From Meconema thalassinum (Eukaryota > Arthropoda > Insecta > Orthoptera > Tettigoniidae): 64,000 nt of DNA. Shown here in pieces: positions 45,831 through 57,229 of the stretch. The position numbers and the translations under genes are program-made. Position 1 is the stretch's first letter, and every line of letters starts with the position of its first letter. The stretch is taken from the NCBI GenBank assembly GCA_946902985.2, contig OX336388.2:372979387-373043386 (forward strand), given 5' to 3'. The notes below the pieces were generated by a model that was not told where the DNA came from, did no database searches, and saw nothing but the letters and a program-made list of their open reading frames with translations.

Positions 45831-46495
45831 ATATCATACTATATCAAAATATAATCATAATAGGCCTATATCATATATTCTTTTTTATTGGGCTGGACGG
45901 AGGGAGAATACCTACACACAACGCACAAAACCTCCCATTAATATTACTCTTCATAAATTCGTCATCACACTGTACGTTTACAGTGGTCGTAGTTTCCGAT
46001 AATCACGAATGAGAGCTTCAAAATGAGACCAAGTTTCCTGCTGTACGTTTATCCTGGGCTGAAAAAACGTTACGTCAGAAAAAGTATAAGAACTTTTTAT
46101 TGGGTAGTTGAAAAAAATTGAAACTTGAGATTTGCACTACCAATACTTGTGCCTATCACATATAAAAATTGCATTACCCTCAGCCAAGTAGTTTTCCATG
46201 TATATAGTTTTAAGTGAGCGGTTCCTAGAAAAGACGTCAAAAACACGGACAATTTTTCATACAACCACAAATAAATAAATAATTAATAAACTTTAAAATA
46301 ATTGGCTTATATAGTCTAACGCAGAATTAAACAAGGAAAATATTGGTATAACTCGTTTTTCAATAGGTCTGTTGGTTTGGTTGTAATTAAGGCCTAAACT
46401 CGAGTATCCATAATAAAAAATCCAATAGTAGTCCACAAATTGGCAATACGGCTCGGAAAGCAAGTCTGGTTTGTTTTTCAGATGCAAAGCAACGC
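45831..46495. other. No gene seen
   Basis: AT-rich spacer inside the TTAA segment. Confidence 0.5.
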
Positions 46496-46498
46496 TAT

Positions 46499-46500
<2 letters not shown>

Positions 46501-46558
<58 letters not shown>
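46501..46558. repeat. (GA)n microsatellite
   Basis: About 29 GA units. A Ser/Leu frame on the opposite strand is an artefact. Confidence 0.97.
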
Positions 46559-46562
<4 letters not shown>

Positions 46563-46723
46563 ATTGAGTGACGAGGAGAAGCGGTGGGAGTAGGGGCGGA
46601 AGGAGGTGATAATTGAAGGGTAGACACGTCACTAACACAAATGCAGCGGCTGCTATCGGTAATACAGTAGTGCTGCCATCTCTTGCCATGCGATTGACGG
46701 CGGTGGAGATCGCACAGCCTTAA

Positions 46724-47255
46724 GGTACAGAATACAAAATTTGATTGAAGTCCAATGGACGTTACATGCAGTTAGACATTGGATCTATCAGCACGCGTAA
46801 AAGCATGATGGCAACAATGACATGCTTGTGCTGGTTAGAAATAATCGGAAATATGATATCTTGTTGTGCCAATTTTGGTAAAATCCATTTGTTAGTAGGC
46901 CTATAGCAGTTAAATGCATTTTAAAATTGGACCTATCAGCAAGCATAGAATCATGTTGGCAGCACTGACTTATGTTAATTACTCCAAATTAATCTAGAGT
47001 GTCAAGTGCTATACGTGTGCAAAGTATAGAGCTGTTGGCTTATATACTTTCTGATATATTGATATTAGGGTAAAATTATAGACAGCATTTATTAACAGCT
47101 GGCAGCCCTGATTGCTCATAAGAATACTTATAGTCATATCTGTTATGTTATACATAGCACATACGAAATTTGGTTGAAATCCAACTGATAGTATAGAAGT
47201 TACATGTATTTAAAAATTGGTCCTATCAGCAGGCTTAGAATCGTGTTGGTAGAAC
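46724..47255 (-). mobile_element. Family H copy 7, middle part
   Basis: Continues the family text from the TTAA junction, with the TTGGCAGCACTGACTTATG-type anchors. It is interrupted at 47256 by a hAT-type MITE. Confidence 0.9.
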
Positions 47256-48005
47256 CAGTGGCGGATCCAGAGGTTCACCTCGGAGGGGGCACTCTAGGAT
47301 TTCAGAGTAGCTAGAGAAAATATGTAATACAATTACTAAATTTGTATTTAATCTACACACACTACACATAACATTCAACCACCAGATTTTATAATTCTAC
47401 AAGAAATTCATTATATTAAAATGGTTTATTGGTTTCAGTTTCAATAACAGAAGTCATTGTCACTATGTAAAAAAAGAAAAACCTTTTTAATTCTATAGAA
47501 TATGTACATTTCCACATTTTAATGCACATTACACAGTCATATATGTATTAAAACATATGCAATCATAGTGACTATCTGATGACAATATACAAGTCTACTA
47601 CACAAATGTTACAAAATATGTACATAGTACGTACATTGTCAGTCACTGACTCACAACTAGTCACATAAATAAAAATACCGGCCACGGCCAGCCAAATAGT
47701 CAAGTAGTATAGGAAAGCGCTCCATGGCACAAAGGATTATTAAATATATTTCAACTTCTACCTGTCCTAAACATAAAAAAATGTATGTCGATGTAGCGAT
47801 TATATTAACAGTGTTGCCATTACATACTATATGATAACAAACATTGACCACATTCATGAATGCAGGCAATACAGCAAAGATTTTACTTGCAGTGCAGTTT
47901 GCAGAAACAATCATTTTTATCGGCAATATCAATGTGGCAGACAACTGGTTTTTCGGGGGGGGGGTGAGCACTTGCCCCTGATGCCCCCCTCTGGATCCGC
48001 CACTG
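47256..48005. mobile_element. hAT-type MITE with perfect 8-bp target duplication
   Basis: 750-bp element with terminal inverted repeats CAGTGGCGGATCCAGAGG, flanked by GGTAGAAC at 47248-47255 and 48006-48013. Noncoding; a G-run lies near 47956. The 8-bp duplication and CAG..CTG ends indicate hAT mobilisation. Confidence 0.95.
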
Positions 48006-48013
48006 GGTAGAAC

Positions 48014-48676
48014 TGAAGTATAAGTTACTCCAAATTAATCTAAAATGTCAGGTACTATACTCGTGCATAGTTTAAAGCTGTCAGCTTGCATACTTTCAGA
48101 TATATTGGTATTTGGATGAAGAAAATAGGAAGAGCAATTATTAACAGTTGGCAGCCCTGGTGGCTCTTATGAATACACTCAGTCATATCTGTTTATGTAC
48201 ACATATTACATGCAAAATTTGCTTGAAATCCAATTAATATTGTAGAAGTTATATGCATTTAAAAATTGGACCTATCAGAAGGCTTAAAATTATTTTGGCA
48301 ACACTGTCATGTATGGCCTCCTGGAAATAAAACTGTAATAGTAGGCTATTATCTACATGTGTGCCAATTTTTGAATAGCTCCCATGCTTACCTTCCATGA
48401 CATCCAACATGGAGTTCAAATTTCTAGTGCTTTTTTCAGCAGTTGGTAGCACTGACATAATTTTCAAATACGGGATTGAGATATTCCGGTATACATCTTT
48501 ACTCATACTAAATTTGGTTTCGATTGCTGCAGCCGTTTATGAGTTGATAGGGGGGGGGGGGGGGGCACACCCACACAGCCATACAGATAGACAGACAGAA
48601 GGACAGACATTGTCCCGGATCGATCTCATAAGTCTACTTTTTCCTCATTTTTGCAAAATGTGAAAAGTAGGCTAAT
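48014..48676 (-). mobile_element. Family H copy 7, 5' part
   Basis: Minus-strand 5' end TTAGCCTACTTTTCACATTT with hairpin partner AAAAAGTAGACTTATGAG and the C-run/TG region (seen as a G-run at 48551). With 46724-47255 and 37346-37560 it totals about 1.4 kb, the same as copy 1. Confidence 0.9.
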
Positions 48677-48679
48677 AAA

Positions 48680-49140
48680 AAACATTCAGCGTACTCAGCA
48701 TATGTGTCTGAGAAGCAACCTCACGAACGTGAACACCCCTATTGAGTTGAAACCTTCTGTTGTTTTAACTAATTTTAGGGGCGAGGGAAATCTTGGTCAT
48801 CAGGTCGGTGTGCTTGGGTGTGTGTTGATTTTGTCTGATGCCATTTGTTTGTATGCTGACCGTGGTAGTGTGTGTAGCTGCGAGACTTGGAATAACTTAT
48901 CATGGCAGTATTTTCCTGGAGTGAGTGTGTAAATCCCCGGAGAAAACAACATTCAGGATGGCCACTGTCAGCGTGGGGATTCGAACTAATGATATTCGGA
49001 TTTCTTACTCCCCAGAGCAGTCAAGCAGCACACGATTACGTTCCTCTGTTTGAAACGTTGCACCGACGTTAGTCAGACAATAAGCAAAACAGAAATATGC
49101 GTGAAAATGACAATAATAAAAATTTACTAATTAAAAAGAT
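48680..49140. other. No gene; weak tRNA-like box near 48995
   Basis: GTGGGGATTCGAACTAATG resembles an inverted B-box of a decayed SINE. Nothing else recognised. Confidence 0.4.
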
Positions 49141-49142
49141 GG

Positions 49143-49375
49143 TATATTGGCATTCACGGCCAGTGAATTAAAACTCAGCAATTCTACTAGGTGCCGTGTC
49201 TTGTGCGGGGTTTCGCCTAGGACACCAAGCTGGCTCATCAGCGGGCTCTTGGTGTCCCCCCTGGACCCCCCACAGGAGTAGCGAACTGCGCGCTACCTCC
49301 GTTTTTATGAAACGCACCTGCACCTCGATACTGCGAGAACTAAAAGCTCAAGCAGCCATAACCTCCCTGTGAAGG
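49143..49375 (+). repeat. Dispersed repeat R copy
   Basis: TATTGGCATTCACGGCCAGT start and CCTCCCTGTGAAGG end; colinear with 21545-21805. Confidence 0.85.
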
Positions 49376-49430
49376 TACACGGGGCTACATGACCTTGATG
49401 TCGCAAAGCCTCTAAAGGTCTAAATGAATC
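49376..49430 (+). repeat. Family G repeat fragment
   Basis: TACACGGGGCTACATGACCT then GATGTCGCAAAGCC. Confidence 0.65.
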
Positions 49431-49961
49431 AACTACTGTCTATAACCCACCAACCATCCCATTTTTAGATCACGACTTAAATAGTAAAATTTCAGCTGTG
49501 TCAGCTATTATACGCCTGAATTATAGACAAATACAGCATTGTCAACCCCTTAATAATATTCATCCAGACCAATTGTTTTTGCCTAGACCAGGGCCATCCA
49601 GTCATTACGCTCGGTGAGCGTCAGAGTAGCGCTCCTTCCCCTACCATCACTACATTGGGGCAGCGAGGAGACCTGAAACCGACGGATGATGTTCGGACCG
49701 CGCTGACTAGATACAGTACGTAGGCCTACGTACAGTCGTGCGGCTGATGGCTTTTGTGGGATTGTTGACATCATATTGATAGGGCTGTTTTGCCATAAAA
49801 AATATATCGCATATACAAATTGATTGGCATTCCGATATATGGAATGTGCAGGAAACGAACGCAAGTGTTAAGTAAAGAAAGAATATTATGATTTATTCCA
49901 AACTGAAATGTGAAAATATTAGAGAGGAGAATTTAACAACATTTTACCAATATGAACTAAG

Positions 49962-50186
49962 TGGGTAGAAGAGGTTAAAAGAGACGCCAAGGAAAGTGGA
50001 CTCACAGTGGATGTGATCCACAACAGAAAATAGTTCAGAAACCGAATTGACAACATCAAGATTTTCGAGGAGAAAACACCTAAAATTAGAGCCAAACTGG
50101 TAATATCCGAGGAGGAGCGAAAGATCAGAAGTGAACGAATGAAGAGGTTTTGGGAAGAGAAGAGGAGATTAACCAGAAAGCCTTAG
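49962..50186 (+). pseudogene. 3' tail of an RTE-like reverse transcriptase, one stop
   Basis: The frame gives WVEEVKRDAKESGLTVDVI, then a TAG near 50034, then IRSERMKRFWEEKRRL and the natural stop at 50184-50186. Same C-terminal family as 1866-2325, and more decayed. Confidence 0.7.
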
Positions 50187-50214
50187 GTTCCATGCGGTCC
50201 ACAGGCGGCCAAAT

Positions 50215-50457
50215 TCGGAAGAAAGAAAGAAGAACAGATAGTAGGCCTACACACCTTGAGTGACTTTTATTCCGTCGTTTTTGCGAGCTTTTAATTTTGG
50301 AGGAAAACATCTTCTCCAAATTGGGTACAATATTTCTGGACTCAACTATTCGTAAACAATTGCGCAAGTATCTATTGCTCATCGTTGCACGATGCTGACT
50401 TTTGGTAAGCTTAAGAACCGAAAAGAAATGCTCACAAATGTACGTTGAGCCAAACAT
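50215..50457 (-). pseudogene. C-terminal dimerisation domain of a hAT transposase
   Basis: FGSTYICEHFFSVLKLTKSQ and YLRNCLRIVES match the conserved hAT dimerisation region of GTF2IRD2/ZBED-like transposases. The catalytic part is absent. The frame then runs into the RTE tail. Confidence 0.8.
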
Positions 50458-51003
50458 TGCTCACTACGGCGCGGGGGGCAGACCGCACGCTCGACTAGCC
50501 AAGCTTCTCCCACCACTAGCGAAACTACCATCCACCAAAGTGCTCGGAGCACTGTCTTAGAGCGCGGCCGGAGCACTGTGTGGATCGCCCTGGCCTAGAC
50601 CAATATTTACTAGGCACCGCGGCCCACACACCCCTAGTTTTTGTCACGCACAGTGGGAGTATTTCACGCATCAATGTTTTTTTATCCATACCAGTCGTTT
50701 TGGTATCCCACATGTTGGCAACAGTAATGTGTGCGCCATCGTAACAGTTGAAGAGACCTCATGCGCCTGACAAACATGGCTGCCATTGTCGAATGTGCAA
50801 GAAAAAAAACCAGTTATTTACGTAATTTAAGACATAGTATATTTCCAGCGCACTAGTGATAATGGACAGTAATTTCAATTGACAATGTCCCCCAGAATAT
50901 GAAACACGGCATGAAAATCATATACAGTATATTATCCAGTACTGAACTGAACGTCAGCATTCCAGGAACATAGTATATTTACATACCGGAATGGTCTATG
51001 ATA

Positions 51004-51331
51004 GAAGCCTCCGTGGCTTAGGCGGCAGCACGCCGGCCTCTCACCGCTGGGTCCGTGGTTCAAATCCCGGTCACTCCATGTGAGATCTGTGCTGGACAGA
51101 ACGGAGGCAGACAGGTTTTTCTCCGGGTACTCCGGTTTTCCCTGTCAAAATTTCATTCCAGCAACACTCTCCACTATCATTTCATTTCATCTGTCATTCA
51201 TTTAATCATTGCCCCAGAGGAGTGCGTCAGGCCTCGGCAGCCGGCACAGTTCATATCCTCGCCGCTAGATGGGGGCTTCATTCATTCCATTCCTGACCCG
51301 GTCGGAGACTGGAAGCAGGCTGTGGATTTTC
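51004..51331 (+). mobile_element. SINE S1 copy with 14-bp target duplication
   Basis: 328 bp, from head AAGCCTCCGTGGCTTAGGCG, through B-box GGTTCAAATCC, to tail GCTGTGGATTTTC. Flanked by AATGGTCTATGATA at 50990-51003 and 51332-51345. It sits just upstream of the endonuclease frame of the next element. Confidence 0.95.
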
Positions 51332-51889
51332 AATGGTCTATGATAAATGGAAAAGGCTCTTATTAGAGCCAAAAATGACTATAATTTCTGTGAACATTGA
51401 GGGAATTTCTATAAATAAGGAAGAACTCTTACATGGCATATGCCATAAACACAATTGTGACGTATTGTGCATACAAGAAACGCACAGAGACATTAACCAA
51501 CCCCGACCTAAAATTCCAGGTATGAAGCTGGCAGTGGAACGTCCTCATGGCCAATATGGTAGTGCTATTTTCACGAAACCAGACATCATGATCCAGGCGA
51601 CATCCATTTCAGAAGAAAATGATATAGAAATCACTGCAGTAGAACTGAGCAATTTCATCATTTTCTCAATATACAAACCACCTAAGTCACAGTTTTCATT
51701 CAAAGTTCCTGACAATTTAAGTTCGCAAAAAGTGTCTGTTATCATTGGTGATTTTAATAGCCATAGTAATGTGTGGGGATATTCCCACGATGATGAAAAT
51801 GGGGAAATTGTTTTAAAATGGGCAGAATTACTTCAGCTGTCCCTCATACATGACAGTAAACTCCCTTCATAATTTAACAGTGGAAGATG

Positions 51890-52225
51890 ACCGGGTGAGT
51901 TAGCCGTGGTGATTACGGCATGACTGATGGCAGTCGCTCACATCCGGGAGGCGAGGAGGTTCGAATCCCCCCGCCGGCAACCTTGAAGATGGTCTTCTGT
52001 GGTCTCCCATCTTCCTTCCAGGCAAATGCCGGGGTTGGTCCCTAACTATAGGCCACAGCCGCTACCTTCCAACTCCTCGTCCTTACATTCCAACTTCCCT
52101 CCTTCCCTCCCCAACGGTACTTGTAGCTCACCCGTTGGGTGTCCGTCTCGAAGCAGCTACAAAAATGGCGAGCCGAACATGTCCTCGGACACTCCCGGCA
52201 CTAAAAGCCATACGCTAAAAAAAAA
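51890..52225 (+). mobile_element. SINE S3-related copy, poly(A) tail, 11-bp target duplication
   Basis: 336 bp; head with GGTTCGAATCCCCCC B-box, central domain GGTCTCCCATCTTCC and GGCAAATGCCGGGGTTGG, poly(A) end. Flanked by AGTGGAAGATG at 51879-51889 and 52226-52236. Confidence 0.93.
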
Positions 52226-52281
52226 AGTGGAAGATGGAAGCGTGGCTACAACCCAGATCTCATATTTGTAAGTGAGAGTGT

Positions 52282-53412
52282 TTGAGTCTTCAGTCTTTTG
52301 ACTGGTTTGATGCAGCTCTCCAAGCCTCCCTGTCCTGAGCTAATCGTTTCATCTCTACATAGCTACCACACCCTACATCCGAGGCAATCTGTTTAACATA
52401 CTCTAACCTTGGTCTACCCCGACAATTCTTGTCCTCGACCCTTCCTTCCATAACTAAGCTTGCTATTCCTGGGTGTCTTAGTATGTGTCCTACCAACTCA
52501 TCTCTTCTCTTCATTAGCAGTTGCCAGAAACATCTCTCCTCTCCCACTCGTCTTAATACCTCTTCGTTTCTAACCCTATCTACCCATCCGATCTTCATCA
52601 TTCTCCTGTAACACCACATTTCAAACGCTTCAATTCTCCTCTTTTCTGCTGCACCAATAGTCCAAGTTTCACTTCCATAGAGTGCGACGCTCCAGACTAA
52701 GGTTTTCAAAAATGTCTTCCTCATACCTAAATCTATATTCGATGTCAACAGATTCCTTTTCTGTAGAAATGCTTTCGTTCCCTGAGCCAACCTACTTTTT
52801 ATATCCTCTTTGCTTCGTCCATCACTGGCTATTTTGCTTCCTAAGTAACAGAAGTCTCCTACTTCCTTTAGATTTTCATCTGACAATTTGACGTCCATAA
52901 GGGTTTCTAATTTATTTCGGCTGCATTCTAATATTTTTGTTTTACATTTAATAATTTTCATCATGAATTCTTTCCTCAAGACGGAGTCCATACCATTCAG
53001 AAACTCATTCAAATCCTTAGGCGTGTCGGCCAAGATGACGATGTCATCAGCAAATCTCAGAGTTGAAATTATTTCTCCTTGAATCTTCACTCCCACTTTA
53101 AATTTCTCTCTAATTTCCTTCATTGCTTGTTCAATGTAAAGATTGAAAAGTATGGGTGATAAGTTGCAGCCTTGCCTCACACCTTTCTGAATACCAGCTT
53201 CTCTCTTATGTCCATCAGCTCGAATGACTGCTGTCTGGTTTCTGTATAGATTGTAGATCACCCTCCTATCCCTATACTTTATTCCAATCATTTTCAAAAT
53301 GTCGAACAATTTAGTCCAATCAACGTTATCAAACGCATTTTCTACGTCTATAAATGCCATGAACGTTCTCTTTTCTTATTCTACCTTCCAAAATCAGTCT
53401 AAGACTTAGTAC
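52282..53412 (-). pseudogene. Family L reverse transcriptase, 5'-truncated, longest open copy
   Basis: Frame 53360-52290 (356 codons) is open. It starts within motif A (MAFIDVENAFDNVDW), then QKGVRQGCNLSPILF (motif B), RFADDIVILA (motif C) and CYLGSK (motif D/E region). The family C-terminus with RRIEAFEMWCYRRMMKI and GHILRHPGIASLVMEGR follows. It lacks endonuclease and upstream palm, and has a one-base shift just before the Met, so it is inactive. The flanking repeat AGAGTGT is at 52275-52281 and 53413-53419. It lies antisense in the Jockey-like element. Other copies are at 4806, 24872 and 27103. Confidence 0.92.
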
Positions 53413-54706
53413 AGAGTGTCACCAGCCAATGTGTGAAATCGGTTTGTCTGCCCATTCCAAATACTCAACATCGTCCCATAATGTGCCAGCTATTTCCAGC
53501 TGTCAGACCACAGACTGTCCCTTTTCGAAGAAGATACAACTTCAAGAAGGCTAACTGGACACAGTTCTCCTCATTACTTGATGAGAATATCACCACAGTC
53601 AGTCCCATTCCAGAATCGTATGAGCAATTCAATGATGTGATTAAAGTATGTTCCAATGCAGCCATCGCGAAAGGATGTAGAACAAATTACATACAAGGTC
53701 TTAATCCTCAGACAACGACTTTTTTTGCCAAATTACTGCAAATCATTTGATGAAGATCCTTTCAGTGAGGAAACTATTGCTAGCGGACAACGTGTTCTCA
53801 CTTCTACTTCAGACTCGAAACGACAACAGTGGTTAAATCTTATGGAAGATTTGGATATGGGAAGGAGCAGCCAGAAAGCTTGGAGGTTTCTCAGACGTCT
53901 TAACAATGATCACAATAGAACTTCTTCACATCCTAATGTTTCTGCCAACCAAATTGTTAATCAACTTATTCGAAATGGTAATTCTGGAAAGACAATCCAG
54001 AAACCTAAATTGAAGTTGGTAAGGGAACATGAACAGGAAGGCAACATGTTCCGTAAACCTTTGTACTTTCAGAACTGAATATAGCTATTAATTACTGTAA
54101 GAATGGAAAGGCGGCTGGTCTGGATGGAATTTGTGTGGATCAAATCAAACATTTTGGACCTGGGGCTAAAGAATGGCTGCTAGAATTGTTTAATAACTGC
54201 ATTACTACCTGTAAAATACCCAAAATATGGAGGGAGAGCAGAGTAATAGCGATTCTCAAACCCGGGAAAGATGCACATGATCCTAAGAATTATAGGGCTA
54301 TTTTATTGCTCTCCCACCTTTTCAAGTTACTGGAGCGAATTATTCTAAGTAGGCTCACGAAGGTAATTGAACCTTTCCTAATCCCAGAACAAGCTGGCTT
54401 CAGAACAGGTAAAAGCTGCACCTCACAAATCCTACATCTTACTCAGCATATTGAAGATGGATTCCAGAACCGGAAGATCACAGGGTCAGTCATCATTGAC
54501 TTAACAGCTGCTTATGACACAATCATCACTTACTGCTGAATAAACTCTACTTGATGACAAAGGACTATAAATTAACTAAAATTGTCAGGTGTCTTATTCA
54601 AAATCGTAGACTCTTTGTAGACTTTCAAGGGCAGCAGAGTCGTTGGAGGAATCAACGAAATGGATTGCTTCAAGGTAGTGTTCTGGCTCCTATGCTCTTT
54701 AACATA

Positions 54707-56171
54707 CACACATCAAAAAAAGTTTTGCATCATCTCGGTTCCCAGATCTCCGGCATATAGACGTTGACTGTGTATATTGTATCAAAGATACAGTCCCTTT
54801 GACTGTTCATAGATGTCACTAAAACTGCTCAAAGATGTAAACAACCATGCATGAGCAGGGCCTATTAGACGGAGGGGGTACGACAGCCGATCAGTTCCAG
54901 TCATTCCACCAGGACGAAGGTACGCTGCTCATGTTGTCTGTAGTTCTACCATGCCTAGAAGGTCAATACCGCAGTTCGATCGCGTCCGCATTGTTACTTT
55001 GTGTCAAGAAGGGCTCTCAACAAGGGAAGTTTCCAGGCGTCTCAGAGTGAACCAAAGCGATGTTGTTCGGACATGGAGGAGGTACAGAGATACAGGAACT
55101 GTCGATGACAGGCCTCGCTCAGGCCGCCCAAGGGCTACTACTGTAGTGGATGACCGCTACTTACGGATTGCCGCTCGGAGGAACCCTGACAGCAATGCCA
55201 CCATGTTGAATAATGCGTTTCGTTCAGCCACAGGACGTCGTGTTTCAACTCAAACTGTGCGCAATAGGCTGCATGATGCGCAACTTCACTCCCGACGTCC
55301 ATGGCGAGGTCCAGCTTTGCAACCCCGACACCATGCAGCGCGGTACAGATGGGCCCAACAACATGCTGAATGGACCCCACAGAATTGGCATCACGTTCTC
55401 TTCACCGATGAGTGTCGCATATGCCTTCAACCAGACAATCGTCGGAGACGTGTTTGGAGGCACCCTGGTCAGGCTGAACGTCTTTGACACACTGTCCAGC
55501 GAGTGCAGCAAGGTGGTGGTTCCCTGATGTTTTGGGGTGGCATTATGTGGGGCCGACGTACGCCACTGGTGGTCATGGAAGGCTCCGAAACGGCTTTACG
55601 ATACCTGAATGACATCCTCCGACCCATAGTGCACCCATATCGGCAGAATATTGGAGAGGCATTTGTCTTCATGGACGACAATTCTCGACCTCATCGTGCA
55701 CATCTTGTGAATGCGTTCCTTCAAGATAACGACATCGCTCGACTACAGTGGCCAGCATGTTCGCCAGACATGAACCCTATCGAACATGCCTGGGATATGT
55801 TGAAAAGGGCTGTTTATGGACGTCTTGACCCACCAACCACTCTGAGAGATTTACGCCGAATTGTCGTTGAGGAGTGGGACAATTTGGACCAACAGTGTCT
55901 TGATGAACTTGTGGATAGTATGCCACGACGTATACAGGCATGCATCAATGCAAGAGGACGTGCTACTGGGTATTAGAGGTAGTGGTGTGTACTGCAATCT
56001 GGACCACAAATGCTGAAAGTCTAGCTGTATGATGGTACAACATGCAATGTGTGGGTCTCATGAGCAATAAAACGAGCTGAAATGTTGTTTGTGTTGATCT
56101 CTATTCCCTTTGTATTTAAAGGTTCCGGAACTCTTGGAACCGAGGTGATGCAAAACTTTTTTTGATGTGTG
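54707..56171 (+). mobile_element. Tc1-like transposon, complete with TIRs
   Basis: 1465 bp; inverted repeats of about 37 bp start CACACATCAAAAAAAGTTTT and differ at few positions. TA is duplicated at 54705-54706 and 56172-56173. Excision in silico restores the host frame (LFNIYTNDQ). Encodes the transposase at 54951-55976. Confidence 0.97.
54951..55976 (+). pseudogene. Tc1-like transposase (DDE), one in-frame stop
   Basis: 341 codons, a normal length for Tc1-group enzymes. The N-terminal paired-like DNA-binding region has helix-turn-helix RVRIVTLCQEGLSTREVSRR and DRPRSGRPRATT (GRPR linker). The catalytic domain has VLFTDECR (first Asp), FMDDNSRPHRA (second Asp) and SPDMNPIEHAWD (Glu), a DD34E-type arrangement. 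A TGA at 55485-55487 interrupts after QAERL; the frame then continues (HTVQRVQQGGGSLMFWGG) without a shift. The single lesion implies a recent insertion. Confidence 0.95.
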
Positions 56172-56914
56172 TATATACAAATGACCAGCCAATACCAGTA
56201 GGTACTCGAAGCTTTATTTATGCGGATGATCGTGCCATTACCGTCCAGGCGGATCAGTTTGAAGTTGTGGAAATACGTCTATCTGAAGCTCTAGGGGAAC
56301 TAAGTGATTATTATAAAGGAAACCAATTGAAACCAAACGCTTTGAAAACACAAGTCTGCGCTTTCCGTCTCAAGAACAGACAGGCAAAGAGGAAACTGCA
56401 TGTAACGTGGGAAGGCATGCTGTTGGATCACTGTGCGAATCCAAAATATTTAGGGATTTCATTGGATCGTGCACCCACGTATGAAAGACGTTGTCTCAAC
56501 ACCAAAAATAAGGTATCCGCAAGAAACTGCCTCCTTCGCAAATTATCTGGTACCAGCTGGGGGACTCAAGTTCAAACAATAAGAACCACTGCTTTAGCAC
56601 TCTGTTACTCTGCAGCAGAATATGCATGTGCTGTGTGGTATAGGTCATGTCATACCAAGCAGGTTGATACTGCATTAAATGAAACGTGTTGACTCATCAC
56701 TGGCTGCCTGAGACCCACGCCATATGATAAACTGTTTTGTTTAGCAGGCATTGCACCCCCAGATATCAGAAGAGAAGTTGCAGCTACTGTAAATGTGAGA
56801 GATCTAGGGTTGATGTGTCTCAAGCACATCCATTGTATAGCCTTCAACCAGCCCACTCTCGACTGAAGTTCAGGAGAAGCTTTCTTCACACAACTGAGTG
56901 CCTAACTGACAAAC

Positions 56915-57229
56915 ACCGACAGTAGTGGCTACGCTGGCTAAAGCGCGGCGTTAGGTCATGGGGCCAAGCTCTCTGCTGACTCGGTAGACGCGTGGGTTCG
57001 AGCCCCACCGTCGGCTGTCCTTGAAATGGTTTTCCGTGGTTTCCCATTTTCAACACCAGGCAAATGCTGGGACAGTACCTTCTGACAGGCCACGGCCGCT
57101 TCCTTCCACATCCTTGCCTACTTTCATCCATTCATCTCATCTCTCATCCCGACGCGCAGGTCGCCCACGGGCGTCGACTAGAAAGACCTGCACTCGGCTT
57201 CTCAGGAGGCTACACGAAGGAAAAGAAAG
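56915..57229 (+). mobile_element. SINE S3-related copy, 8-bp target duplication
   Basis: About 315 bp; head AGTGGCTACGCTGGCTAAAG with B-box GTGGGTTCGAGCCCCAC, central domain TGGTTTCCCATTTTCA and GGCAAATGCTGGGACAG, tail AAGGAAAAGAAAG. TGACAAAC flanks at 56907-56914 and 57230-57237. Removing it restores ECLTDKPQVLR in the host frame. Confidence 0.9.

Larger units (their letters stand above)
37561..46719. mobile_element. TTAA-flanked composite insertion with short inverted ends
   Basis: The left end is GGCTGTGCGGTC; the right end is the complement, GATCGCACAGCC, with one mismatch in 12. TTAA is duplicated at 37557-37560 and 46720-46723. Removing the segment joins the two halves of family H copy 7 exactly as in copy 1 (ATTCT..ACCTTAAGAGATGG). 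TTAA duplication with short inverted ends is the signature of piggyBac or Kolobok-type transposons (family knowledge). I see no piggyBac transposase inside. The segment holds later insertions: a hAT relic, a palindrome, the inverted-repeat PIN/CXC element and SINEs. The original TTAA element was probably much smaller. Confidence 0.85.
49589..50592. mobile_element. hAT element with perfect 8-bp target duplication, carrying an RTE tail
   Basis: Ends CAGGGCCATCCA and the complement of CAGGGCGATCCA, flanked by GCCTAGAC at 49581-49588 and 50593-50600. It contains the dimerisation end of a hAT transposase on the minus strand and an RTE-like 3' tail on the plus strand. At 1004 bp it is too short for a full transposase. 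Confidence 0.93.

Noticed and set aside
46498..46689. Ser/Leu repeat frame
   Set aside because: It is the (GA)n microsatellite read on the opposite strand.
51333..51375. Start of the endonuclease frame at 51333
   Set aside because: The first codons fall in the SINE target duplication and contain nothing conserved; the ATG at 51375 directly precedes the conserved ISVNIEG motif.
55485..55503. Frameshift in the Tc1 transposase
   Set aside because: The two open segments are in the same frame (552 bases apart); only a TGA separates them.
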